Positions 1 through 9,300 of a stretch of 44,283 nt of DNA are shown here, one piece after another. The notes below the pieces were generated by a model. The model was not told the origin of the DNA. It was given only the letters and a program-made list of their open reading frames with translations, and did no database searches. The position numbers and the translations under genes are program-made. Source of the stretch: a virus; IMG/VR virus record IMGVR_UViG_3300035211_000051, positions 1 through 44,283 of that record; one strand, 5' to 3'. Every line of letters begins with the position of its first letter. Position 1 is the stretch's first letter.

Positions 1-19
1 CCCGGACATCAACAAGCCT
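1..19. repeat. Left copy of 19-bp terminal direct repeat
   Basis: Bases 1-19 are identical to 44265-44283. The reading frame that leaves the right end continues without a break after this repeat, so it is the overlap of a circular or circularly permuted molecule and not a biological insertion boundary. Confidence 0.9.
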
Positions 20-298
20 GTTTTCAAACCCGGCGAGGACTTGCCGGCGCAGCAGCCGGTCGAGGTGTTCCCGCAGCCGCCGGTGCTGCCTGACGGCTCT
101 GTGCCGCCGCTGCCGCCGGTCGCTTTCGGCAACCCGTACCGGAATGCGTATCGCCTGATCTCAAACCTGGGCCCCGGCCTTCAGGGCCGCAGCTACCGGC
201 TGCTGCCGAGCAACTACCAGGGCTTCAACGGCATGGAAAACGCGGCCGACCTATTCCGCCGGTTGGCTGAAGAAACCAACTACCCGATGGTGCCGTAA
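1..298 (+). CDS. C-terminal part of contig-spanning virion protein
   Basis: This is the end of the gene that begins at 43213. Read from base 2 the frame gives PDINKPVFKPGEDLPAQQ and continues to the stop at 296-298. The last codons before the right end encode the same PDINKP, so the joined protein is about 449 residues. This part is Pro-rich (several PQPP, PLPP and PPV stretches) followed by a more ordered tail with NPYRNAYRLISNLGPGLQGR and NAADLFRRLAEETNYPMVP. It sits between the nozzle-like protein and the internal virion proteins, so a structural role is likely. I do not recognise the family. An internal TTG at 41 is not a real start. Confidence 0.8.
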   Translation, partial: PDINKPVFKPGEDLPAQQPVEVFPQPPVLPDGSVPPLPPVAFGNPYRNAYRLISNLGPGLQGRSYRLLPSNYQGFNGMENAADLFRRLAEETNYPMVP

Positions 299-310
299 GG
301 GAGAAATCGC

Positions 311-1387
311 ATGGCCTTTGGGTTTCTTGAAGACCTTTTCGGCGGCGGCGACGACGCGACCGAGAAGTTGATCGAAGAGGATCGCCGTCTGGAACAGGAG
401 CGCCAGGCGAAGCTCCAGGAGGGCATGCGCCTGATCGACGCGCTGTTCGCCGACTACTACGGCCTGTCGGAGAACCCGGAGTACCTGTCCTGGATGCCGC
501 CTGAGCCGCCCCCGCCTGGGGCCCCGGTACAGATCGGCGATCAGCTTTACGATCTCGCGCCCAATTCCACGGTGCCAACGGTCGAGTCTTTCGGCACCAC
601 GCTCGACCCGACCGAGCTGGCCTGGCTGTTGAACAACGGCTTCACGCCAGGAAACCTGGGCATGCAAGTGATGTCGCCCGACAACATGCCGCACATCTGG
701 ACCGACGAGCTGGGCAACACCTACAGCATCGTGCCTGGCGAGGAGGCCACGGTGCGATCGGTTACGGACGAGTTCACCAACGGCATTCCGGTGGATTCTG
801 ATGTTCTAAACGCGCTGCTGCCGTTCAGTGATCAGTACCAGCGCAACGTGGTCACACCCAACACGACGCCGTTCGAAGTGCCTGAGAACCCTTACGAGCG
901 GTTCGTGGAGGACGAGAACAAGAAGTCGTTGTGGGACCAGGCGTATGAGAACCAGGTCAACGCCCTGATCCCCGGTGCCAAGCAGCAGATTCAGGACGCG
1001 CAGAACGAACTCAACTTCGCCCTGGCGCGGGCGGGCATGACCGACAGCACGCTGCGCAACAAGCGGTATGCGCGCCTGGCACAAGACCAGGAGCAGATGT
1101 TCGCGCAGGGCCTGAACATCGCGGAGCGCCAGCGTGATGCCGTCCGTCAACAGGTCGAGGACGAGAAGCAGGCCATGATCCAGCTCCTCAACGCGACTGC
1201 TGACCCGGCAATGGTGGCGAATGCCGCCAACAGCGCTGTGGGCGCGCTCTCCAGCACGCCGGCGACGACGAAGCTGGAACCGGCCTTCCAGAACACGCTT
1301 TCCGGCCTGGCGTTTGCCAACCAGCCGCGTTATTCGTTCAACCCCAATACCGGCCAGATCGACAGGACCGGCTCAATTTTCGGGTGA
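311..1387 (+). CDS. Probable internal virion protein (358 aa)
   Basis: The ATG follows a GGGAGA ribosome-binding site at 6-bp spacing. The N-terminus (MAFGFLEDLFGGGDDATEKL) is amphipathic and leads into a charged helix (about residues 17-45) and a Pro-rich stretch (PPEPPPPG). The region from about residue 200 to 285 is rich in Q, E, A and R and looks like a long helix or coiled coil. It is the first of four consecutive genes between the nozzle-like gene and the giant polyvalent gene, the place where short-tailed phages usually keep proteins packaged inside the head and ejected with DNA. That role is inferred from position; no family motif was recognised. Confidence 0.75.
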   Translation: MAFGFLEDLFGGGDDATEKLIEEDRRLEQERQAKLQEGMRLIDALFADYYGLSENPEYLSWMPPEPPPPGAPVQIGDQLYDLAPNSTVPTVESFGTTLDPTELAWLLNNGFTPGNLGMQVMSPDNMPHIWTDELGNTYSIVPGEEATVRSVTDEFTNGIPVDSDVLNALLPFSDQYQRNVVTPNTTPFEVPENPYERFVEDENKKSLWDQAYENQVNALIPGAKQQIQDAQNELNFALARAGMTDSTLRNKRYARLAQDQEQMFAQGLNIAERQRDAVRQQVEDEKQAMIQLLNATADPAMVANAANSAVGALSSTPATTKLEPAFQNTLSGLAFANQPRYSFNPNTGQIDRTGSIFG

Positions 1388-1393
1388 TCTGAC

Positions 1394-2125
1394 ATGCCTG
1401 TACCTATTTGGCTTGCAGTAGCCGCCCTGGCCGCCGGCACGGCGCTTCAGATGTCCGGGCAGCGCAAACAGCGCGAGGCCCAGATCGACCAGGCGAAATA
1501 CTTCCGTGACCGCCAGCGCATGCTGGACGACCAGGCGTTCGAAAACTTCCAGGAGGCCCTGGACACCGGCGATTACGAGCGCGCCCAGGAGGTCATCGCC
1601 GATGCGGCGCAACGACGAATATCGGAGCAGCGAGACATCGTCTCCGAGCAGAACAGTCTGGAAGCGCCAGATTTCGGCGATTACGACTCCAGTGAGGTTC
1701 TGGCCAAGGACTTCGCGCAGCAGATAGCCGATCGCGTGAAACGAACGCGGGAGGGCCTTGATGCCCAGGCGCGTGCGGACGCTTTCACCGACAGGGCCCA
1801 GGACCGCGTCTATGAGATGCGCAATTTCGGCAACGTCCAGAACCTGATCAACAACGCGAGCCGCGGGAACCAGAACGTGTTCTCGCAGGGCACGCAACTG
1901 GCGCGTTCGATTGGCACCGACCAGCAGAACATAGGCAACTTCCTGGCCAGCCTGGGCATGATGGGCATTGGCGGGAATATCGGCGCTGGCAGCGCTGCCG
2001 GCGCTAGTGCGGCCAATAACCCGGCTATGACGGCGGCCCTGATGGGCACCGAGGCGTCTTACGCGCCCCTGATGGACGATTGGGTGAAGGCACTCGGCGG
2101 GCGCGCGGTTGGAGGGTTCAACTGA
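1394..2125 (+). CDS. Probable internal virion protein with N-terminal hydrophobic segment (243 aa)
   Basis: It starts 6 bp after the preceding stop. Residues 3-18 (VPIWLAVAALAAGTAL) form a hydrophobic segment that could insert in a membrane. A charged Q/R/D/E helix follows to about residue 130. The C-terminal third is Gly/Ala/Met rich (LASLGMMGIGGNIGAGSAA) and may be another membrane-active segment. Size, position and this mix resemble the T7 gp14-type ejected core proteins, but this is analogy and no homology was shown. Its stop overlaps the next start (TGATG). Confidence 0.72.
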   Translation: MPVPIWLAVAALAAGTALQMSGQRKQREAQIDQAKYFRDRQRMLDDQAFENFQEALDTGDYERAQEVIADAAQRRISEQRDIVSEQNSLEAPDFGDYDSSEVLAKDFAQQIADRVKRTREGLDAQARADAFTDRAQDRVYEMRNFGNVQNLINNASRGNQNVFSQGTQLARSIGTDQQNIGNFLASLGMMGIGGNIGAGSAAGASAANNPAMTAALMGTEASYAPLMDDWVKALGGRAVGGFN

Positions 2126-3390
2126 TGGCTGCATACGGCAGTACGAGCGGTTGGGGCCAGATGGGCGAGCTTGTCGGTGCCATGATGGGCGGCGGCAACA
2201 ACAACAGCCTGAGCAACGCTGTTGACCAGGCCAGGGGATACGCGGCCGGCCAGCTCGCGCTGAAGCGCCGGCTGGAAGCCGCGGAGGTGCGCAAGCGCAT
2301 GGAGGCGCGCCAGCGTGGCGCTGATCTGCTTTACCAGATGGGCCTCAATGGCCCTGACCAGAAGCTCATGGCCGAGTTCGGCGCGAGCGGTTACGGCGGC
2401 GGCGTGGACCCGAAATTCGCCCGCTGGGGCCATACCGCGGTCCCTGGCCGTGACGAGAACACCGCGCTGGCGTTTCACCTGACCGGCGGCGGGACGCCGG
2501 TTTCGCCGTTGCAGAGCCTGACAGTCGATGCCCAGCAGCAGGCCAGGCGCGAGCAATTTGAGAACGAGATCGCCAAGGTGACTGCGCGCGTAACCGCCGG
2601 GGCAAAGGCGGGCACGCCAAAGAAGCCGACGCCGCAGAACATCCCGCCTGGCAACGTGAACACGTACAAGAAGCTCGCGTTTGAGCGCCTGGGCCTGAAT
2701 AAAGGGCTTGAGGCCCTGAACATCCGCGAAATGGACTTCGAAAAGCTGGCCTCCACGAACCCCGACATCGCGCTTGGCCTGGAGGCGATCGTTGACCGGA
2801 TGAGCGAGCTGTCGCAGGCCGGCCTGAAATCAGACGCCGCGTTCCGGCAGGCGATGTCCGAGTTTGAGGCGGCGGCCCAGGTCAAGGAAGTCGAGACGGG
2901 CGAGGAGAGCGCCTGGAACCCCATGTCCCCCTTCGACACCTGGGGTGAAACGAGGCCCACCTACGCAAAGAGGCTGGATATCTCCAAGTTCAACATCGGC
3001 AACCCTGACGCACCTGTTTCCCCAGGTGGTGCCGGCGGTGCCAGTGGTGCCGGCGGCGATGTGCAGCTCTGGGATGCCATGTTTGGCACACAGGGCGGCC
3101 CGGTGCCGGCCGTGGACGAGCCGCAGCCGCTGAACTACGGCATGGGCGTCAATATGTCGGGTAGGGGCACGCCGCCACCAATGCCCAGCGCTGGGCCGCT
3201 GCCGGACGCCTACGGGCTGCCCGCGCCGTCGATGCCTGGGGGCGCGCCAGCGCCTGCTGCTTCGCAGGCTGGCTTCACGGTAGACCAGGCCAAGGCGGCT
3301 GCCCTGAACCTGTTGCGCAGGAATCGCATCGGCGAGGCCGAGGAGATCGCGCAGGAGTGGGGATTCAGCCTGAATGACCTCGCCCCATGA
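2125..3390 (+). CDS. Probable internal virion protein (421 aa)
   Basis: The start was chosen at ATG 2125, inside the TGATG overlap with the preceding gene and preceded by GGAGG; an upstream start would run into the earlier gene. The protein opens with a Gly/Met-rich region (MGELVGAMMGGGNNNS), has an Arg/Glu helix near residues 45-70 and an Ala/Lys-rich helix near 150. A Gly/Ala/Pro-rich low-complexity linker covers roughly residues 305-390, and a short helical tail ends with EEIAQEWGFSLNDLAP. It overlaps the polyvalent gene by ATGA, implying translational coupling. I infer an ejected or scaffolding-like virion component; the family was not recognised. Confidence 0.72.
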   Translation: MAAYGSTSGWGQMGELVGAMMGGGNNNSLSNAVDQARGYAAGQLALKRRLEAAEVRKRMEARQRGADLLYQMGLNGPDQKLMAEFGASGYGGGVDPKFARWGHTAVPGRDENTALAFHLTGGGTPVSPLQSLTVDAQQQARREQFENEIAKVTARVTAGAKAGTPKKPTPQNIPPGNVNTYKKLAFERLGLNKGLEALNIREMDFEKLASTNPDIALGLEAIVDRMSELSQAGLKSDAAFRQAMSEFEAAAQVKEVETGEESAWNPMSPFDTWGETRPTYAKRLDISKFNIGNPDAPVSPGGAGGASGAGGDVQLWDAMFGTQGGPVPAVDEPQPLNYGMGVNMSGRGTPPPMPSAGPLPDAYGLPAPSMPGGAPAPAASQAGFTVDQAKAAALNLLRRNRIGEAEEIAQEWGFSLNDLAP

Positions 3391-6300
3391 GCGATCGCGT
3401 AAACGCACTCATCGCTGAAGGGCTCTCCCTGGGGGCCCCGCAGGCGGATCAGTCCAGCCCTGGCGGGCCGTCATCGGTCGATAGCCTGATCGCCGAGGGC
3501 CTGTCGCTGGGCGATGTGCAAGGGAACGAAATCGACTTCCTGGACGCGGCCGGCCTGATCGCGCCGTTTGAGCCCGCGCCCTTTCGCGACATCGACCCGC
3601 GCTGGAACGCCCCCGGCGGTCCCGGCCTGGTATCCGAGCCGAACCCATACAACCCGGATGTCCAGGCCAGCTACGCCGGCCCGCCGGTGCCGTCGCCGGA
3701 ACAGAACTACCTGGTGCACCACCAGCGCGAGCTGGCCGCCGGCGGCGTGCGCAACCCGGACGGCAGCATCAGCACCGTGCGCGGCATGACGGTTGGGGCC
3801 GATGGCCGTCACTATCTGATCCCGACGGTGTGGGACAACCAGATTCTCAGCGAAGACGAAGCCTGGCGGCGGGCCAACCAGGTTGGCCTGGAGAACTTCC
3901 CGAGCGGTGCCACAGCACAGGATGTCATGGCAACTGAGCGGCGCTTGAAGGAATCCATCAACGCCCAGGCCGGTGGCGGGAACATGCCGCTGGGCTCCAT
4001 CGTCCAGCCCCAACAACCGCCTGGGCTCCTGGAGCGCCTGGACAGCCTGCTGCCGCGGGCGGACTTCTCGGCCCAGGGCAGAAGCACCAGGCCGGTCCAG
4101 GCCCTGACGCCTGGCGAGGACATCACGGGGTACGACGCGCTGTGGGACCGCGGCACGCTCAACGCCCAGCGGCTGTGGGCCCAGGGCTACGTCATGCGCG
4201 CCGGGCAGAGGCTGGAAGACCTGGTGAAGCGCCAGGCTGGTGAGCTGCTGCCACCCAGGCCGCGCGGGCCGAATGCGCCGATCGCGCAGCCGAAGCCAAT
4301 GGAGCCCCTGCCACCGGAGGAGGCTTACGCGCGGGCCGAGCAGAATGTCCAGGAGCTGGAAAGGGCCGTCGTGCGCCTGTTCGATCTGAACAAGCGCGCC
4401 AGGGAATTCGGCGTTGATCCGGTGCTGGAGAAGTATTACCGGGACACCAAGGACGCGAGCCTGCTGGAGTCCCTGGCCTACATCGTGAAGAACCCCGAGG
4501 TTGGCCTGCGCGGCTTCATTGAGTCGCTGCCGATCACCGCCCCCGGCCTGATGGCCGGCCTCGCCGGCGGCCCCGTTGGCCTGTTTTTCGGTCCAGCGCT
4601 GACCGGCGTCATGGCGGCCGGTGCCGAGATCGGTGTTGGCATGGACGAGGCCATGAAGGAGCAGGGCCTGGACCCGGCCAGGATGACCGAGGAGCAACAG
4701 CGCGAGTGGCTGTCGCAGCCGCAGAACATCACGCGCGCGCTGGAAATCGGCCGTGCACGCGCCGAGATTATCGGCAGCGCCGAGGCGGTTGGCCTGGGCC
4801 TGGCGAAATTCCTGGGCCCGACCTGGAAAAACTTGGCGATCCAGGGCGTGGCGCAGCCGGTCCTGGAGGGCGGCGGCGAGGCTGTTGCCGGCCTGGCTAC
4901 GACGGGAGAGTTCGACCCGGCCGAGGTTGCGATGGAGGCCGTTGCGGGCAGCATGTCCGCGCCTGTCGAGGTCGCCACCGGCGCGGCGGAAGTCGTCCTC
5001 AATCCCGAGCGCCAGGCCGACGCCTTCCTGCGCGACCTGAGCAGCGGAAAGATCGAAGTCACGGGCAACGAGCGGGACATCTTCTCTCGCGCCGAGACGC
5101 TACAGCTCGACCTGGTGCGCAGCATGGAGTCGGAAGCCGACGCCGAGCGCGTGCAGCGCAAGGTGCAGGAGCTGGAGCTGGTGAAGCAGGGCGTCAACAC
5201 CCTGTCGAACCTTGAAACAGAGCCCGAGCCCACGTTTGAAGCGGAGAAAACCCGTGAAGGTAGTTACGAACCAACAGCTCCAAGCCAACCTCAAGCAGCG
5301 ACTGTTACGCCTTTCCCAACGCAGGCAGGAACAGAAGTACCTCCCGTATCAGTTGTTCCTGGAACGTCTGATGGAGGGCGCGTTGAAGGCGGCTTCACAA
5401 GTGGACAGCAAGAACCAATCACAGCGTCAGTCGAGCCCGCCGGCAACGTAATCCCCGGCGAGGATCAAGCCTGGCGGCGACAGGCTGGCAAATCCTCCGG
5501 CGAGATAGCCGACGAGGCCGTGCGCCGTTTCTGGCAGCCGGCCCTGGACAGGCGGCCACAGGACGAAGACGAGGAAGGCATCTACACGTTTGGCGTTGAC
5601 CCGTACACGGGCGAGCGCCGCGAAGACACTGTCGGCCGCGTGATCGGTTCCGACGACCAGGGCAACCTGTGGCTCCAGGCACCTGACGGCCGGGTGAGAA
5701 AGCTGATGGCCAGCTACGTGGCCAGCCCGCAGGCCGTCCCCGAGCAGAATGTCCCGCGCCAGGAATTCGAACGTCAGGCCGACGAAACCACGTTCACGGC
5801 CAAAACGCTGGACGGCGCGACCATTGGCGTGAATTCGATCATTGCGCTGGTTTCGGAGCATAAGAGGGGCATCGCTATCCCCGCGCGTGTGATCGAAGCA
5901 AATGACCAGCGCCTGGTTATCGAACAACCATCCGGCGAGAGGCAGACCATCAAGCGCAACCAGATGCGCAACTGGCGGCCGTACACGGGCAAGATTCCGC
6001 GGGCGATGCTGAACCGCATCGTCAAGGGTGAGTCGGTCAAGAAAGACTCGACCAAGGATTGGGCCGAGAAACGGCGCAGGGTCAACGAGCAGGCGGCCCG
6101 CGAGAAAGCCGAAAGGGCCAAGCGGCGCGAGTCCTGGGCCCCGGTTCGCTTACTGGAAGACAATCTTCGCGAGGCCAGCAAGAAAGACCTGGAAACCAAG
6201 AGCGCCGTGCAGTTGAAGGCAATGGCGACCGAGCGTGGCCTGCCGGTCACGGGCTCAAAGCAGGCGCTGATGGACAGGATCACGGCGTACCGTGAGATTG

Positions 6301-9300
6301 TCATGCTGCTGGCCTACAACCTCCCCGGATCGACAGGACTGAAGTCCCGCGTCTGGGACGCCGAGCCTGGTGACGCCTTCTTAAAGCGCCTGGCCGACCT
6401 TTTGCCGGTGGCCTTTGGCAAGAAGAAGGGCGGCCAAAGCGCACTGATCAACACGGACTATTGGGAACGAACCCTCGCCGGGGCCCTGGATGACGCGCAG
6501 GAAGTCGCCAAGGTGCTGGAGGCGAGGAGCAAGAAGGCCAAGGCCAAGAAGTCCCAGCCAAAGACCGAGCCCCCGAAGACCGAGCCGCCAAAGACCGCCG
6601 GCCAGGAGCCCGCGCAGCCTGCGCCGAAACCGGCTCCGAAGCCAACGAAGCCGGCCGAGGTCAAGCGCATCTTCGCGGACAGGATCGAACTCGACGTTGT
6701 CTACGAGCTGCGCAGCCTGGACGACATCACAACGTCGGACCAGGAGGGCTACCCGCCGGAACTGCAACCACGCGATCGCTCCAGGATCGCGAGCCAGGAC
6801 CAGATACGCGACATCGCCAAGAACCTTCGTCCCGCGCAGTTGATGGAGAGCGCGACCGCCGATACTGGCGCGCCAATCATTGGCCCTGACGGCAACGTGG
6901 AGTCTGGCAACGGGCGCATCATGGCGTTGCGGGTGGCCGCACAGGAAAACCCGGCGAAGTACGCCGAGTACATCCAGGCGCTCCAGGACGCCGGCTACGA
7001 CACGGCCGCGGTGGAGAACCCGGTGCTGGTGCGCCGGCGTGTCACCGACATGAGCCAGCAGGAGCGCGAGGCGTTCGTGTCTGCGGCCAACACCAGCCAG
7101 GTGGCGGCGATGTCCTCCACCGAGCAGGCGAAGCAGGACGCCAAGATCGTCCGCGACATCATCGGCGGGTTCGACCCGGACAGCGACCTGGACTCGGCCA
7201 ACAATCTCAAGTTCCGGTCTGCCTTCGTTGGCAAGCTGCCAACGAACGAGCGCGGCGGCCTGATCGACAGCAATGGCCGCCTGTCGCAGCAGGGCCTGAC
7301 CAGGCTGCGCAATGCCATGCTGGCAGCCGCCTACGACGACACCGACGCCATTGCGCAACTGACCGAAGACCTGGACGACACGATCCGCAGTGTCACCAGC
7401 GCAATGGCGCGCGTTGCCGGCGACATCATCGTGCTGAAGCAGGCGGTCACGGACGGAAAACTCGGGCCCGAGTTCGACATCAACCGCGTCATCACGGACG
7501 CAGCCCAGAAGCTGCGCCAGATTCGCGCCGACCGCAACCAGAACGTCGAGAGCTATCTCGGTCAGCAGAGCATGTTTGACGAGGGCGACCCGCGCATCGC
7601 TCTGCTGCTGAGGGCCTTCTACAACGACGACCTGACGCGCGCTCTCGGCGCGGACAAGGTGGCGGCTTTCCTGCGCACCTACCACGACGAGGCGATGAAT
7701 CTGACCAAGGCCGCTGGCGATTTCTTTAGCCAGGGCAACAGCAGCGCCGACATCCTGGCGATTGCCCTGGCGGCCAGAAACCAGGACGTACCGAAACAGC
7801 AGGGCATGTTCGACCTGGACGAGACAACCATCGTCGGACACACCGCGCGCCTGTACGACGAAGTCGGCATGAGCCGCATCGGCTTGGCGCTGTCAGAAGT
7901 GAACTTCTCCCAGCGGCCGTCCTACCACCAGATGGCCTGGCAGATGGCCGGCCTGGACCCGGCCAAGGTCGCCAACATGCCGGCGGACAAGAAGATCGCC
8001 GCGCTGGCCAAGGTCATGCGCGAGATATTCGGGTTCCGGGTGGTCGTGGACCCACGGATCAAGTACGCGCACGCGATCCACCAGATGCTGGACGCCGTTT
8101 CCAACCTGATCCACATGAGCAGCGAATTGCAGCTCCCGGTCAGGGCCATGTCGCTCAACGGCACGCTGACGCTGCGCCTGATCAGCCGCAAGCAGATGCG
8201 CAGCGCGCTTGGCATGTACGACCCTGTCACCAAGTCTCTGTATCTGCCGGATCGGTCCAACTCGTTCTCCCACGAGTGGATGCACGGCCTGGACAACTAC
8301 CTGGTGGCCCTGTTCTCGCAGCACGCCAACAAGCCTGGCGCGGAAAACGCGCTGTGGACGAGCGTCATCCAGGAGCTGGGCGAGGACGTACCGAGTCGGA
8401 CCCTCCAGGGCGCATTCCTGCGGCTGGTCAACACGCTGACATTCGGTGCCGGTGAGCCCGTCATGCGCCTGATGACCTTGCTGGAAGTCCTGGCGCACAA
8501 GCAGAACCTGACCCCGACCGATCGGCGCAACCTGAAGACCCAGATAGAGGCGCTGAACAGGGTGATGAGTACCGGCAAGATTGCCGGCAAGGGCCAGCGC
8601 GACCTTCGCGCGCACATGGGCGAGTGGGTGAAGCGGATCGAAGCGCTGGCGAATGCCGGCCAGTTGAACCCACGCCTGGTGTCCTACTACATATCCCCCT
8701 GGGAAATGCTGGCGCGTTCGTTCGAAGCGTACATGGCGCACCGGCTGTCGCGCACGACACGCGACACGGCGTTTGTGACCAAGCCCGACCTGTTCTACCA
8801 GGCCCAGAGCCTGGAGTGGGTGAACGCGATCTATCCCCAGGACGAGCAGCGCCGGGAGATTTTCCGGCTGTACGACGAGCTGTTCGACCACCTCCGGGCG
8901 GTCCAGGTGTTCCAGGGCGATTTGCCGGATACGGCCACGCAGCGCGCCAACCGGCCCGCCTATACCCCGGACGGCCAGCCTGTCATCTATGGGCCCAACG
9001 CGCCCGAGAGCAGGATTGCCCTGGAGCTTCAGACCGGCGGATCGAACGGTGGCTACAAGCCGCCGTCATGGGCCGGCGAGGCGCTGGGCCCGATGGACGA
9101 TTGGCTGGGGTTCGCAGGCGGCTTTATTGGCGGCACCTGGAACACCTTCCGTCACCCCATCAAGACGATATCGGAGGCGCTGGAGAAGGCGAATCGGGGC
9201 CGCCAGGCGTGGCTCTCCGCGATGGTCACGCGCATGAAGGCGGTCGAGCGTCGGTCGCCGAACAACCCCTACGTCCGTGAATGGGTGCGCGCCGTCACCT

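Noticed and set aside
4706-5215. 169-codon plus-strand frame inside the polyvalent gene
   Set aside because: Unlike the 5254 frame, it is Gly/Arg/Pro-rich shadow sequence with no ribosome-binding site, and the outer frame has normal third-position GC here.
6381-7841. Long minus-strand frame (486 codons) antisense to the polyvalent gene
   Set aside because: High GC makes long antisense frames common. No ribosome-binding site, the composition is Arg/Val/Leu/Gly heavy, and it mirrors codon positions of the strongly supported plus gene.
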